Of a stretch of DNA of 64,000 nt, positions 47,498-56,465 are shown in pieces (the stretch's first letter is position 1; every line of letters begins with the position of its first letter). The notes under the pieces are model-generated. The model was not told the DNA's origin. It searched no databases and saw nothing but the letters and a program-made list of their open reading frames with translations. This DNA comes from UBA1672 sp050633505. Its GTDB lineage: Bacteria; Pseudomonadota; Alphaproteobacteria; Micavibrionales; Micavibrionaceae. Location: contig JBOEGQ010000013.1 of assembly GCA_050633505.1 (NCBI GenBank), positions 186,001 to 250,000 on the forward strand. The letters are read 5' to 3'. Both the position numbers and the translations under genes were made by a program.

Positions 47498-49015
47498 TTG
47501 GGTAAATACGCACATTTTGAGCAGAAGTCTGAGCTTGAGCATCTTTATATCCGTCACGCAGAAGTGGCGCGTGATATTCATCAGGATGTCTTACGGCAGT
47601 TAACAGGTGATCAGAACATCACAGTTGACCTTGTACCGATGAGTCCGCTTAATGCGGATCAGGCTGTTCTGGATAAAATGTCAGAATATGATGTTGTATC
47701 GGTTAGTACGCTTGCATCTGCGCATAATGGTATTAGTCGTGCAGATAATGCCATGAATGTAAAACAACATTTTGCGCAAAATGATATGCCGATTTATGTG
47801 GTTTCATCTGGTAATGACGGTCGACAAGAGCGTCTCGGTTTGGCTCCGCGTGTGGCAGACTTCTCACGTACCAGTCTGGTGGTGAGTGAAGCAAATTTTG
47901 ACGATAAAGGCGCTTTTGTCGAAGATCACAGTAATTGGCGTAAAGTTACATTGGCTTCTGATAACCCGTTTAATCGTGGGGAATCGTATCAGCTTGTTGA
48001 TCTTGCACCATCGCTTGAAGGGCATGAAGATTTGATCAGAAAATGGCTGGTTGATCGAGAAGGGCTGGAAGGGGACGATCTAGAGGCCAAGTTAACGCAC
48101 TATATGGATAATCCTGAGGCGCTCCATACTATTGTTCTTTCGGATCTGAGGGAGCGTTACGATTTTGATGAACGTGGCTATAGGTCTGGGGTGAATGGTA
48201 CATCTTTTTCGTCGCCGGAAACGGCGGCCTATATGTCAAAGGCACATTGGGATCAGGAGCAAAGAGAAGAAAGAAATTTGCCTGTTTTATCGAAGGAGGA
48301 GATCTCTACGCTGGCTCGGCTTGCAACGGTTGATACAAGCCGAGGCGGAGATGATCGGCTTCTCCATACTTATAATAATCATGCGGAATTTCAATTGACA
48401 GGCGCAGGTGGTCACGGTGTTCTACATCCTGAAATGTTTAACACCCTTTTGCAAAGGGCATATGAGACGCTTGAAACAACACCGGACATTGACCGTGATA
48501 CTGTGGATGTCATGTTTTCACCAAATCGTAGAATTCGTAATGATGGTAAGGAGGCGGTGCTGTCGGCGGATTTGGATGAGGGTCAATCCATTGTGATAGA
48601 GCGCATGCGTGTCGATTTCTCAATGACCGGTACTAATCCGGGGTTTGTCTTCTATGGTGTTGCAGATCGTGATGTCGTGCCAACATCATCAGAAATTGCC
48701 AGCAATGCAAGCCGCGATACGCATAAGCAAGGCTGGTCAAGAATTGAAAGTCGTTTTGGAGAAGTCCTGAACGATGGTGATGATTTACGATTTAGGGCCC
48801 CAAACTCGCATAGAACAACGATACATGATGCCAGTATTACTGTGTATGGCTATAATGAGGGGGGCTTTATGCATCAAATGATGAAACACAGCCAAGAGAT
48901 CATGCCGCAATTTATGCAAGATCCAGATGTTGCAGAACCGACAGAGCCTGTGGTAGAAACGCCACCTCAAGATGATTTGTCTTCCGGAGTGTCATCTTTG
49001 CCTCGTGCACGTTGA
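47498..49015 (+). CDS. Subtilase-like (S8 fold) protein with incomplete catalytic triad
   Basis: The 505-residue protein starts at TTG with AGGGTG 7 bases upstream and has no signal peptide. It carries the S8 oxyanion Asn in VVSSGNDG (Asn106) and the nucleophile motif NGTSFSSPETAA (Ser236). His20 in IRHAEVARDI fits the spacing of the catalytic His (86 residues before Asn106). The catalytic Asp, normally ~30 residues before the His, has no room in this reading frame, and no upstream frame supplies it. A ~270-residue C-terminal part with beta-rich text and a Pro/Glu-rich tail is unassigned. It may be a pseudo-protease or a much altered one. Confidence 0.7.
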   Translation: MGKYAHFEQKSELEHLYIRHAEVARDIHQDVLRQLTGDQNITVDLVPMSPLNADQAVLDKMSEYDVVSVSTLASAHNGISRADNAMNVKQHFAQNDMPIYVVSSGNDGRQERLGLAPRVADFSRTSLVVSEANFDDKGAFVEDHSNWRKVTLASDNPFNRGESYQLVDLAPSLEGHEDLIRKWLVDREGLEGDDLEAKLTHYMDNPEALHTIVLSDLRERYDFDERGYRSGVNGTSFSSPETAAYMSKAHWDQEQREERNLPVLSKEEISTLARLATVDTSRGGDDRLLHTYNNHAEFQLTGAGGHGVLHPEMFNTLLQRAYETLETTPDIDRDTVDVMFSPNRRIRNDGKEAVLSADLDEGQSIVIERMRVDFSMTGTNPGFVFYGVADRDVVPTSSEIASNASRDTHKQGWSRIESRFGEVLNDGDDLRFRAPNSHRTTIHDASITVYGYNEGGFMHQMMKHSQEIMPQFMQDPDVAEPTEPVVETPPQDDLSSGVSSLPRAR

Positions 49016-49878
49016 GCGTTAACGTACTCCCGATAAATAATATAGATTTGCGCACCAATAATCAGACCGGCACCAGCCAAAAGATAATAAAAATCAAGAC
49101 TATACCCCCAAAGGTGTAGATCAATCAGTATCGTCCATAAGAGTGCAGTATACGCAAAAGGGGTGACAAAGGATGCTGGTGCATATTTATAGGCACTAGC
49201 CAAACAAATTTGCCCGATTCCTGCTGCTGCCCCTGTGAGCATGAATATGAAGATATGCTCATCCGCGATTCCTTTCGCGACCCACGGCATAAAGCATGCG
49301 GGAATGAAAACCCCGGCTAGAATAAAATAGAACGTCACAGTGAATGGTGATTCAGTTTTTAATCCCCGTAACGTCGTGTACATAATGCCGTGCATACCTG
49401 CAGCCAGTAATGCCAGGAACAGCCCTGAAAGGCTTATCTCTCCGCTGGGTTGTGCAATGATGAGGACGCCACACATTCCAACCAAAACCGCGCCCCATCT
49501 ATGTATGCCGACATGTTCTTTTAAAAAGAAAAATGCGAGTGCAGGGGTAAGTAAGGTTGATGTGAAGAATAAAACCGTTGCGTAGGACATCGGTAGTTCG
49601 GCAAGGGCGGAGAAGGTTATGATGACACTGGCCCCGCCTAGAATAGCACGGCACCCAACCAATTTGGGACGATTGGTTTTCAAGAGGTGGTATTTTTGTC
49701 CAATAATGATAAACAGGAAAAAGGGGATGAAAATGATGCTATTGCGATAAAACGCAATCTCAGCGACATGATAATGATTGGCCAAATATTTTGCACATGT
49801 GCCCATAGCCGCAAACATTAAATGCGCAAAGAGGCAGTATATAATGGCTTTTATAACTCTATCTTCTTGATTTTTCAT
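48967..49878 (-). CDS. EamA/DMT-family transporter
   Basis: The 303-residue protein has ten membrane helices in two EamA repeats (IIYCLFAHLMFAAMGTCAKYL, FYRNSIIFIPFFLFIII; second repeat from about 155) and a charged hydrophilic tail (NAQRARGKDDTPEDKSS). It resembles the transporter at 46505 in length and pattern. Its 3' end overlaps the subtilase-like gene by 49 bases in a convergent arrangement. It is divergent from the large gene at 49967. Confidence 0.88.
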   Translation of the reverse strand: MKNQEDRVIKAIIYCLFAHLMFAAMGTCAKYLANHYHVAEIAFYRNSIIFIPFFLFIIIGQKYHLLKTNRPKLVGCRAILGGASVIITFSALAELPMSYATVLFFTSTLLTPALAFFFLKEHVGIHRWGAVLVGMCGVLIIAQPSGEISLSGLFLALLAAGMHGIMYTTLRGLKTESPFTVTFYFILAGVFIPACFMPWVAKGIADEHIFIFMLTGAAAGIGQICLASAYKYAPASFVTPFAYTALLWTILIDLHLWGYSLDFYYLLAGAGLIIGAQIYIIYREYVNAQRARGKDDTPEDKSS

Positions 49879-49966
49879 AGTATTTGATCTTTTCTGGTGT
49901 TCTGTGATAGAGTATGTTTAAAGAAAAATAAGAATTATAAGCCTATAGTTAATATAGGGATGGGTG

Positions 49967-52360
49967 ATGGATAATCAAGTTGTAGCATTGAAAGATGAGC
50001 TATCGAAGGGGGCTGTGTACGCAGGCCTCTCTACTGATGTGCAAAACGTGGTAGAGCGCTTGATTGATTTTGTCCGTGTGGAGCAAGAGGGCGCCGCATT
50101 CGATCGCAGTGTTTTTATCGAAGAAATGGAATCCTTAACCCCGCAGGAACGCGAAGGGGTGATGAGCGCAATTATCGAATTTGCAGACAACCCTGATGAT
50201 ATTAATTCTTATTTCTATGCAGAAGCCTTGAGTTTCTGGGTTTCAGATGAGCTAGCAGAACATAGTGGTAAAGAGCAGAAGCCTATTTATACGGATGAGT
50301 TCTCAGTGGCTGTTTCCAAACGAGACCCTCTGGAAATTCTAGAAAAATGGTCAAATAGTGAATTTGTTGATAAGCAAGTGCTCCACAATGCCGCATTAGC
50401 AGAGCCGTTTTACTATGTCAGCCAATATACCTACAATTTGAAAGATAAAATCGGATTGGATGTTAATGATATTCCCGATCAGGTCTTTATTGGTGCATTT
50501 GATGAGTTGGAAGAAGCCGGCATCTATACAAGCACACTTATGGAGTTGTTCGGTGACCGAGAATTTTTTGAAGATCTCTTCCGCCACCACTGGGATGGTG
50601 AGTATGTGAGTGGCAAAGATGTTATGTATGAAAAGGATTTCTTTGCTGCACGCCCATATGGCGAAGAATTCCTGATAAGAGCCGCAAGAGAATCGCCTCA
50701 TATTGCGGCGAGCTGGTCGCCTAAATTTGTTGATTTACCGTTTGCAGATAATATGTTTAAGGCCATGTTGGATGAAGACCCAATTATGGTGCTTAGCATG
50801 AAAGACCTCTCTAAAATAGTGGCGGAAAAACCATATGCGGGAGAGTATATTCAAAGGGCCATAGATAAAGACCCGTTGAGTGTTGCGCGCTTTGCATTGT
50901 TAAATACAGAAAACCCACTGGCAGAAAAAGCATATCACGATGCGAGAGAAGAATTTGAAAGCTTCCTGCAGGACAACCCGAATAAAAGCTGGCGCATGGT
51001 CAGAATTATTAACGATCTGCATAATGAATCTGATGACATGCGTTTTGGCACGGTAGAAGGCTTTTCTGCGCAGGGGCTATATGATCTTTTATCTTCCGGT
51101 CGTGATCATGCATATACATCGACGTTTAATGGGTTGCTTGATCGGTTTTTAGAACGCTCGGATACGCAAAATGTCGGCCTGTCCGACATGCTTAAAGAAG
51201 ACCCTGAACGGCTTAAAAGCTTACCTGAATTCTTAGAAGGGGTCGCATCATTTAGCCGTGTTGATGATTTTCTACGCGCGATTGGTGATGAAGAGCAAAT
51301 TGACCTTGTCGATACGTTATTCAATGAAATTAATCATTCATCAGATAATAACCAATTTGTTTATTCAACTGCGACCTTCGTGCAAAGCATGCTGGCAGGG
51401 GGGCATAATATTGAATATGTCGAAACAAAGATTATGGAGGGGTATAATAACTCCGACGGGTTTTTGAAGGATCAGTATGGTGTTCTCGGGGCATGGTTGT
51501 CCAATACGGCAGGGCATGAAATATCAGAGGATCATGCGGCATTCTTTAAGGAGCTGGAGGCGGATGAACGATATCAACTTCCTGATTTAAGTCAAAAAGA
51601 TGTGTCCTCTCTTTTGGATAAAGATGGGCGTAATTACCAACTTCATATTTTTTATGATGATGAAGATGGGCATGCCTCTTATACGCATTATAAGGATTTT
51701 ATGCGGCGTGATGATTGGACTCTTCAAGAAGATGAAGAAACTGGTGTTGCATTATTTCAGAAAAAAGGTAACGGACGAGAGATCAACGCCTATGTTTCTA
51801 TGCCTCATGCAGATGGGGAGGCGGCGGAATATATAAAGTATAAGGCAGAAGAAGAGGGAATACATTTCAGTGTTGTCGCGCATAGAGGGCATAGCTATCA
51901 CGTTGATACCTCGTTGGATTATATGGATGATAAAGCGGAAATTGTTTTTCTTGGCTCATGCGGTGGCTATCAGAATGTTGAGACTGTGTTGGAAAGTTCA
52001 GAAAATGCACATATATTAAGTACGTCAGGTACAGGTAGTATGTATGTTAATGATCCTCTCTTAACATGGATTAATAGTGATATTTTGAATGAAGACAAAG
52101 TTCAGTGGTCTGATATCGGGCAGAAAATTTCACGAATGGGCAACGAGAATGCATCATTCTATCGCACGCCCCCTGACAATCTTGCACTTCTGTTTTCTAA
52201 GAAGTTTGATGAAATTCAAAATGAGCGTGAGATGAAATCGGGCCTTTCCAACAATTTTGATCATCGTGCAATCGGTCAAGATAATGTGATTGCCGATAAT
52301 GATGGCCAAGCTTCCGAATATCATGCGGCCTTATCTTCTAATAGTTCTGCACCTGTATAG
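49967..52360 (+). CDS. Large helical protein with C-terminal HRGH...GSCGG peptidase-like domain
   Basis: The product is 797 residues from ATG 49967 (AGGGA 6 bases upstream). No signal peptide or membrane helix is seen. Residues ~1-550 are acidic and helical with loose repeats (EKPYAGEYIQRAIDKDPLS, ENPLAEKAYHDAREE). Residues ~555-720 look alpha/beta: QLHIFYDDEDGH, INAYVSMPHADG, then IHFSVVAHRGHSYH (His639, His642), then AEIVFLGSCGGYQNV (Cys665), then AHILSTSGTGSMYVND. A hydrophobic strand ending in His-x-Gly followed by a strand ending in Ser-Cys is the pattern of clan CD cysteine peptidases. The function is unproven. Confidence 0.7.
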   Translation: MDNQVVALKDELSKGAVYAGLSTDVQNVVERLIDFVRVEQEGAAFDRSVFIEEMESLTPQEREGVMSAIIEFADNPDDINSYFYAEALSFWVSDELAEHSGKEQKPIYTDEFSVAVSKRDPLEILEKWSNSEFVDKQVLHNAALAEPFYYVSQYTYNLKDKIGLDVNDIPDQVFIGAFDELEEAGIYTSTLMELFGDREFFEDLFRHHWDGEYVSGKDVMYEKDFFAARPYGEEFLIRAARESPHIAASWSPKFVDLPFADNMFKAMLDEDPIMVLSMKDLSKIVAEKPYAGEYIQRAIDKDPLSVARFALLNTENPLAEKAYHDAREEFESFLQDNPNKSWRMVRIINDLHNESDDMRFGTVEGFSAQGLYDLLSSGRDHAYTSTFNGLLDRFLERSDTQNVGLSDMLKEDPERLKSLPEFLEGVASFSRVDDFLRAIGDEEQIDLVDTLFNEINHSSDNNQFVYSTATFVQSMLAGGHNIEYVETKIMEGYNNSDGFLKDQYGVLGAWLSNTAGHEISEDHAAFFKELEADERYQLPDLSQKDVSSLLDKDGRNYQLHIFYDDEDGHASYTHYKDFMRRDDWTLQEDEETGVALFQKKGNGREINAYVSMPHADGEAAEYIKYKAEEEGIHFSVVAHRGHSYHVDTSLDYMDDKAEIVFLGSCGGYQNVETVLESSENAHILSTSGTGSMYVNDPLLTWINSDILNEDKVQWSDIGQKISRMGNENASFYRTPPDNLALLFSKKFDEIQNEREMKSGLSNNFDHRAIGQDNVIADNDGQASEYHAALSSNSSAPV

Positions 52361-52368
52361 TGCACAGG

Positions 52369-53124
52369 TTATAAACTCTCCCACAGCATTTTCAGGCCAA
52401 CGAGAAAGGCGAAGCTGAAGGTGAATATTTTGACGAATTTGTCGCTGCCTTTAATCGCGAGTTTTGCGCCGATCCAACCACCACCAATCATGCCGAAGAA
52501 CATGATAAAGGCCAGAATGTAATTTACTTGTCCATGCCATGCAAAGATGATTGTGCTTACAAGTGTTGAAAACATCCATGCGGGAACAAATGTTGCATAA
52601 GCGCTTAAGGCCGGTAGCCCCATGCAGGAAACGAGGGTGAGCATCGCCAAAGTACCTGTGCCTGCACCGAAGAAGCCTCCAAAGATTGATATGCAGAAAA
52701 ACAGTGCATGCCCCACCACATGTCTTTTACGTCCGTACTCCTTAGATGATAGGCCTAAATTTTTTTTCATCAGACCGATAGGTGCGATCAACAGTAAAGA
52801 AAGGCCCACTACTGGATAGATGCTTTGTTTGTCGAGTACTAAGGCCACGTTTGATCCAATAAGGGCGCCAATTACCCCAATCAAGCTTAGTAGTGGTACA
52901 TAGCCCCACTGAACGCGGCTGGCTTTATTAAATTGGAAGAGTGTAACCCCCCACATACCGAGTGAACTGGCTTTTGCAGAGCCGATAGCCAAATGGATCG
53001 GTACACCGGTTGCGATTAGAAACGGTGTCATCACTAACCCGCCTGATCCTCCCATTGATGAGATAATGCCTGTTAGAAATGCGGCAATAGAGAGATAGAG
53101 CCAGTAGAGTGGGTCACCGTACAT
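52369..53124 (-). CDS. TauE/SafE-family permease
   Basis: The 251-residue protein has about eight membrane helices. Family phrases are AFLTGIISSMGGSGGLVMTPFLI near the start and the second-repeat equivalent FFGAGTGTLAMLTLVSCMGL. The family exports sulfite, sulfonates or related anions. Neighbours give no hint of substrate. It is tail-to-tail with the large peptidase-like gene (8-base gap). Confidence 0.88.
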   Translation of the reverse strand: MYGDPLYWLYLSIAAFLTGIISSMGGSGGLVMTPFLIATGVPIHLAIGSAKASSLGMWGVTLFQFNKASRVQWGYVPLLSLIGVIGALIGSNVALVLDKQSIYPVVGLSLLLIAPIGLMKKNLGLSSKEYGRKRHVVGHALFFCISIFGGFFGAGTGTLAMLTLVSCMGLPALSAYATFVPAWMFSTLVSTIIFAWHGQVNYILAFIMFFGMIGGGWIGAKLAIKGSDKFVKIFTFSFAFLVGLKMLWESL

Positions 53125-53145
53125 TTTATATGTTCCTGATAAATA

Positions 53146-53175
53146 AAAAGCCCCCTGAAATGATCAGAGGGCTTT
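53146..53175 (-). terminator. Rho-independent terminator of ilvC
   Basis: On the minus strand AAAGCCCTCTGA pairs with TCAGGGGGCTTT (one mismatch) and is followed by TTATTT. It lies 27 bases beyond the ilvC stop and separates ilvC from the TauE-like gene. Confidence 0.75.
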
Positions 53176-53201
53176 CGAAATTCTAAATATACCGTCTGAT
53201 A

Positions 53202-54269
53202 TTAGTTCTTTTCTTTATCAACCAGTTTGTTCGCACCGATCCAAGGCATCATGCCGCGCAGTTTTGCACCTGTATCTTCGATTGGGTGCTGTGCTTCGCG
53301 CTCACGGATTTCAACAAGGCGTGTTAGGCCTTCTTTATTTCCGCCCATGAAGTCCTGAACAAATTTACCGGACTGGATGTCCGCAAGGATGCGTTTCATT
53401 TCTTCTTTTGTTTCTGGTGTAATCACACGAGGACCTGAAACATAATCGCCAAATTCTGCTGTATTTGAGATTGAATAGCGCATGTTCGCCAAACCACCTT
53501 CATACATCAGATCAACGATAAGCTTTAGTTCATGAAGACATTCGAAATATGCCATTTCAGGTGGATATCCTGCTTCACAAAGAACTTCGTAACCGCATTT
53601 AACAAGTTCAGAAGCACCACCACAAAGAACGGCTTGTTCACCAAACAGGTCAGTTTCACATTCATCTTTAAATGTTGTTTCGATGATACCGGAACGACCA
53701 CCACCAACAGCAGATGCGTATGATAGTGCAAGATCTTTTGCATTACCCGATGCATCTTGTGCAACAGCGATAAGGCAAGGAACACCGCCACCTTTTTGGT
53801 ATTCACCGCGTACTGTGTGGCCGGGGCCTTTTGGTGCGACCATGATAACATCAAGATCTGCGCGCGGCTTAATCAATTCAAAGTGGACGTTAAGACCGTG
53901 GGCGAACATTAATGTTGCGCCTTCTTTCAGGTTAGGAAGCAATTCATCACGGTAGATGTCTGCCTGATGTTCATCCGGTGTAAGGATCATAACAACATCT
54001 GCTTCTGCGGCTGCTTTTGCAGGTGTCATAACCTCAAATCCGGCATTTTCTGCTTTTGGTGCAGAAGATGAACCATCACGAAGACCAATGATGACCGTTT
54101 CGACGCCACTGTCCTTAATATTTTGTGCGTGTGCATGTCCCTGTGAACCATAGCCGATAATTGCTACTTTTTTCGATTTGATCAGTCCGAGATCACAATC
54201 TTTATCGTAATAAACATTCAGTGATGTTTGGTTTTCCGGTGTTGCCTGTACCGCGTTGCTTTGTGCCAT
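53202..54269 (-). CDS. ilvC: Ketol-acid reductoisomerase
   Basis: IlvC converts acetolactate or acetohydroxybutyrate to the dihydroxy acid using NADPH. The 355-residue class I enzyme has the Rossmann motif VAIIGYGSQGHAHA (about 35-48), VAPKGPGHTVR, and the C-terminal knotted domain with metal-binding Glu/Asp residues (FGEQAVLCGG and YECLHELKLIVDLMYEGG). It carries about 15 extra N-terminal residues compared with the usual start. It lies downstream of the ilvB-ilvN operon on the same strand but is separated from it by four unrelated genes. Confidence 0.97.
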   Translation of the reverse strand: MAQSNAVQATPENQTSLNVYYDKDCDLGLIKSKKVAIIGYGSQGHAHAQNIKDSGVETVIIGLRDGSSSAPKAENAGFEVMTPAKAAAEADVVMILTPDEHQADIYRDELLPNLKEGATLMFAHGLNVHFELIKPRADLDVIMVAPKGPGHTVRGEYQKGGGVPCLIAVAQDASGNAKDLALSYASAVGGGRSGIIETTFKDECETDLFGEQAVLCGGASELVKCGYEVLCEAGYPPEMAYFECLHELKLIVDLMYEGGLANMRYSISNTAEFGDYVSGPRVITPETKEEMKRILADIQSGKFVQDFMGGNKEGLTRLVEIREREAQHPIEDTGAKLRGMMPWIGANKLVDKEKN

Positions 54270-54515
54270 TGTTCAAAACCTTCAATATTTTTAAATTAGA
54301 GAACGCATAAAACAAGGTTTTTGGGGAAGAATCAAGGAAAACTTTATGGGGGCTGTATGCATTATTGGAACAGGAGATAAGAGGATTTGGTATTGCAGAT
54401 AATTAATTTGACGTATTGCATGGAATAGGTTACGCATAGCGCAATTATAAAGGTGCATCGAAGGTTGTGTTCTTTGTTTTGATAATAATAAAAGCGGATA
54501 GAGTATTTATATAAA

Positions 54516-55070
54516 ATGAGTGAAGTATTTGATCGTCTGAATAATGGATATTATAAAGAGCGTGACGCGAAAATTGCATGTGTGACGTTGTTTCAGGATT
54601 TTAATCGTGAATATCAGGGCGTGCAGGATACTCTTTCTCTTGTGCAGACCGTTTCGCGCAATTTCTCACATGCAGCGAGACAGGGGAATATTGTAGAGGC
54701 CGCGCATTTTATTGCACCACGTCATGGTCTTGTTTTTGGTCTTGTAAAAGATCTGGAACGTAAATGTGAACAGATGAATGCCTTGCAGTCCCAAATCGGT
54801 GATAATGCAGAAGATATTGCGGATTATGAGAGCGATTCAAAGGCAGTCTGGTCTCATGGGCTAAGTTATAAGCAGGCATATGATGAGAATGCGGAAAAAT
54901 ATTCTAATTTTCAGGAAAGAATGAGTGCAGTATCGGATGGTTTGGCGCAAGTCGGACATATCGCGACAGATGAAGATCTTTCGATTGATGACCTGAACGA
55001 TATTTTACGTAGTCTTTCCGATGATCTGGAACGTTTGCAAGACGGGCAAGTAAATGATTTTGCGTTATAA
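54516..55070 (+). CDS. Helical protein of unknown function
   Basis: The 184-residue protein is predicted to be almost wholly helical and acidic, with likely coiled-coil in LERKCEQMNALQSQIGDNAED and in the C-terminal DDLNDILRSLSDDLERLQ. No signal peptide or membrane segment is seen and no family is recognised. The 246-base gap to ilvC is AT-rich and probably holds divergent promoters. Confidence 0.55.
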   Translation: MSEVFDRLNNGYYKERDAKIACVTLFQDFNREYQGVQDTLSLVQTVSRNFSHAARQGNIVEAAHFIAPRHGLVFGLVKDLERKCEQMNALQSQIGDNAEDIADYESDSKAVWSHGLSYKQAYDENAEKYSNFQERMSAVSDGLAQVGHIATDEDLSIDDLNDILRSLSDDLERLQDGQVNDFAL

Positions 55071-55097
55071 GAGGCATTTCTGCCTTAAGTATCGGAT

Positions 55098-55469
55098 TTA
55101 GAAACTTGGATCGTTTTTGCAGCGCTCTAGATTGGCTAAAAATTCATCTGGCGTTTCTTTCTGAATCTCGCTTCTACATCCCATTTTCTGGAATACATAT
55201 GTTTTTTCTGCGGATTCTAAATATGCTTTTGCCAAGGCTGGGTCTTCAATAGCATCTGCAATGCGTGGTGCGTTTTCGATTAAGCCTGCTCTGTTATTGA
55301 ATAGCTCAACCCCTTGTGGGTTTGTCGTCATTGATGTTGCACAACATGCAAACCATCGCCCAAGGTTCTTCGCATTTTCTTCTGTTGGGTTTTTATGAAT
55401 TTCTTCAGCAATGTAATCAAGAACTTCTTGTAAGAAGTTGATATTTGCCTGTTGTGTTGTTGTACTCAT
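55098..55469 (-). CDS. Small helical cytosolic protein of unknown function
   Basis: The 123-residue protein is mostly helical with five Cys residues (RWFACCATSM, KMGCRSEI, LERCKND) and a sequence reminiscent of repeat proteins (NNRAGLIENAPRIADAIEDPALAKAYLESAEKTYVFQ). No family is recognised. It is tail-to-tail with the 184-residue gene. Confidence 0.55.
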   Translation of the reverse strand: MSTTTQQANINFLQEVLDYIAEEIHKNPTEENAKNLGRWFACCATSMTTNPQGVELFNNRAGLIENAPRIADAIEDPALAKAYLESAEKTYVFQKMGCRSEIQKETPDEFLANLERCKNDPSF

Positions 55470-55628
55470 TCTTACCGTGTCTCACGTTTAAACTGGCTGT
55501 GGTTTTTAATAGAGCAGCAGGAAAATGTCAATAATTTTATGGTAAATTGTGTTTTTGCTGATGCTGTATACTTAAATCCTGAAATAATACGGCGCTTGCC
55601 TCTTATCGTAGAATTCTATTAAGGTGTA

Positions 55629-56027
55629 GTGGTTGTGAAAATTATAGGTTCAATAGTGATGGCAGAAGATTCAAAGTCCCCTTTAACGAAAGATGAGAAT
55701 CTTACCCTGTTTATTTTAATGATATTTGCATGGGGAACAGGTGTCTTCTTTTCATCCTATTTGATTTATCAGGATTCTGCGGTTTTGCTTAATGCATTAT
55801 TCCTTTGGATGTCAGCATCACTTTGGATGGGATTTATCGGTTCTGTTTATCTTTTATCTCACAAGAAATGGGCAGCGCAGCTTTGCTTGTTTGCTCTGAC
55901 TTCTGTTAGCTTACATAGCGTTATGCTTTGGTTTATAAAGGCGAACGCAGATATCACATGGTCATCTGTGTTTGCGGTGCTTGGCGGGTATGCAATTATT
56001 CAAACCAATTGGCACAAGTTTAAATAA
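55629..56027 (+). CDS. Small membrane protein of unknown function
   Basis: The product is 132 residues from GTG 55629; GTG 55635 or ATG 55659 are possible alternative starts. Four hydrophobic helices follow a short charged N-terminus (LTLFILMIFAWGTGVFFSSYLIY, LLNALFLWMSASLWMGFIGSVYLL, LCLFALTSVSLHSVMLWFI, SVFAVLGGYAIIQT). No family is recognised. It is tail-to-tail with the lipoprotein gene. Confidence 0.55.
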   Translation: MVVKIIGSIVMAEDSKSPLTKDENLTLFILMIFAWGTGVFFSSYLIYQDSAVLLNALFLWMSASLWMGFIGSVYLLSHKKWAAQLCLFALTSVSLHSVMLWFIKANADITWSSVFAVLGGYAIIQTNWHKFK

Positions 56028-56044
56028 TATTTTTACGATATGGG

Positions 56045-56464
56045 CTAAGGACGCATTGCGTCTTGTACGGCTTTGACCAGTTTGAGGTGATCCTCAATAT
56101 CACCAAGGATTTGGTCACCTTTTTTCCCATAGGTTTTGTCATTAACATGAACTTGATAAAGGGATGCCTGATAGGTTGCATTAAGCAGACCAAATTCTTC
56201 TGCGAAAGTGCATTTATATTCTTTATCAAGATCTAGCCAATTATCACTTTCCACCGCGAAGATCGTGATATCGCGATAGCCAGCACCAAATTCGGCAGAT
56301 GGTTTTGATGTCACGCGTTTTATTTTTTTAACGAAGAAATCGCTATCTATGAACATCTCTGCGGCTGCGCGACAGCCTGCCTCTAACCGCTTATCTGCTT
56401 GGTCGCGTGTTACGCAAGAGCATAGTAATATAACGCAGGATAGGCAGATAAGCAGGTTTTTCAT
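56045..56464 (-). CDS. Lipoprotein of unknown function, last gene of the ilv operon
   Basis: The 139-residue product has a lipoprotein signal ending in lipobox LCSC (Cys17). The mature part is alpha/beta with a C-terminal helix (DIEDHLKLVKAVQDAM) and two further Cys that could form a disulfide. Its ATG is 1 base beyond the ilvN stop, so it is very probably cotranscribed. No link between lipoprotein and pathway is apparent. Confidence 0.65.
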   Translation of the reverse strand: MKNLLICLSCVILLCSCVTRDQADKRLEAGCRAAAEMFIDSDFFVKKIKRVTSKPSAEFGAGYRDITIFAVESDNWLDLDKEYKCTFAEEFGLLNATYQASLYQVHVNDKTYGKKGDQILGDIEDHLKLVKAVQDAMRP

Positions 56465-56465
56465 T

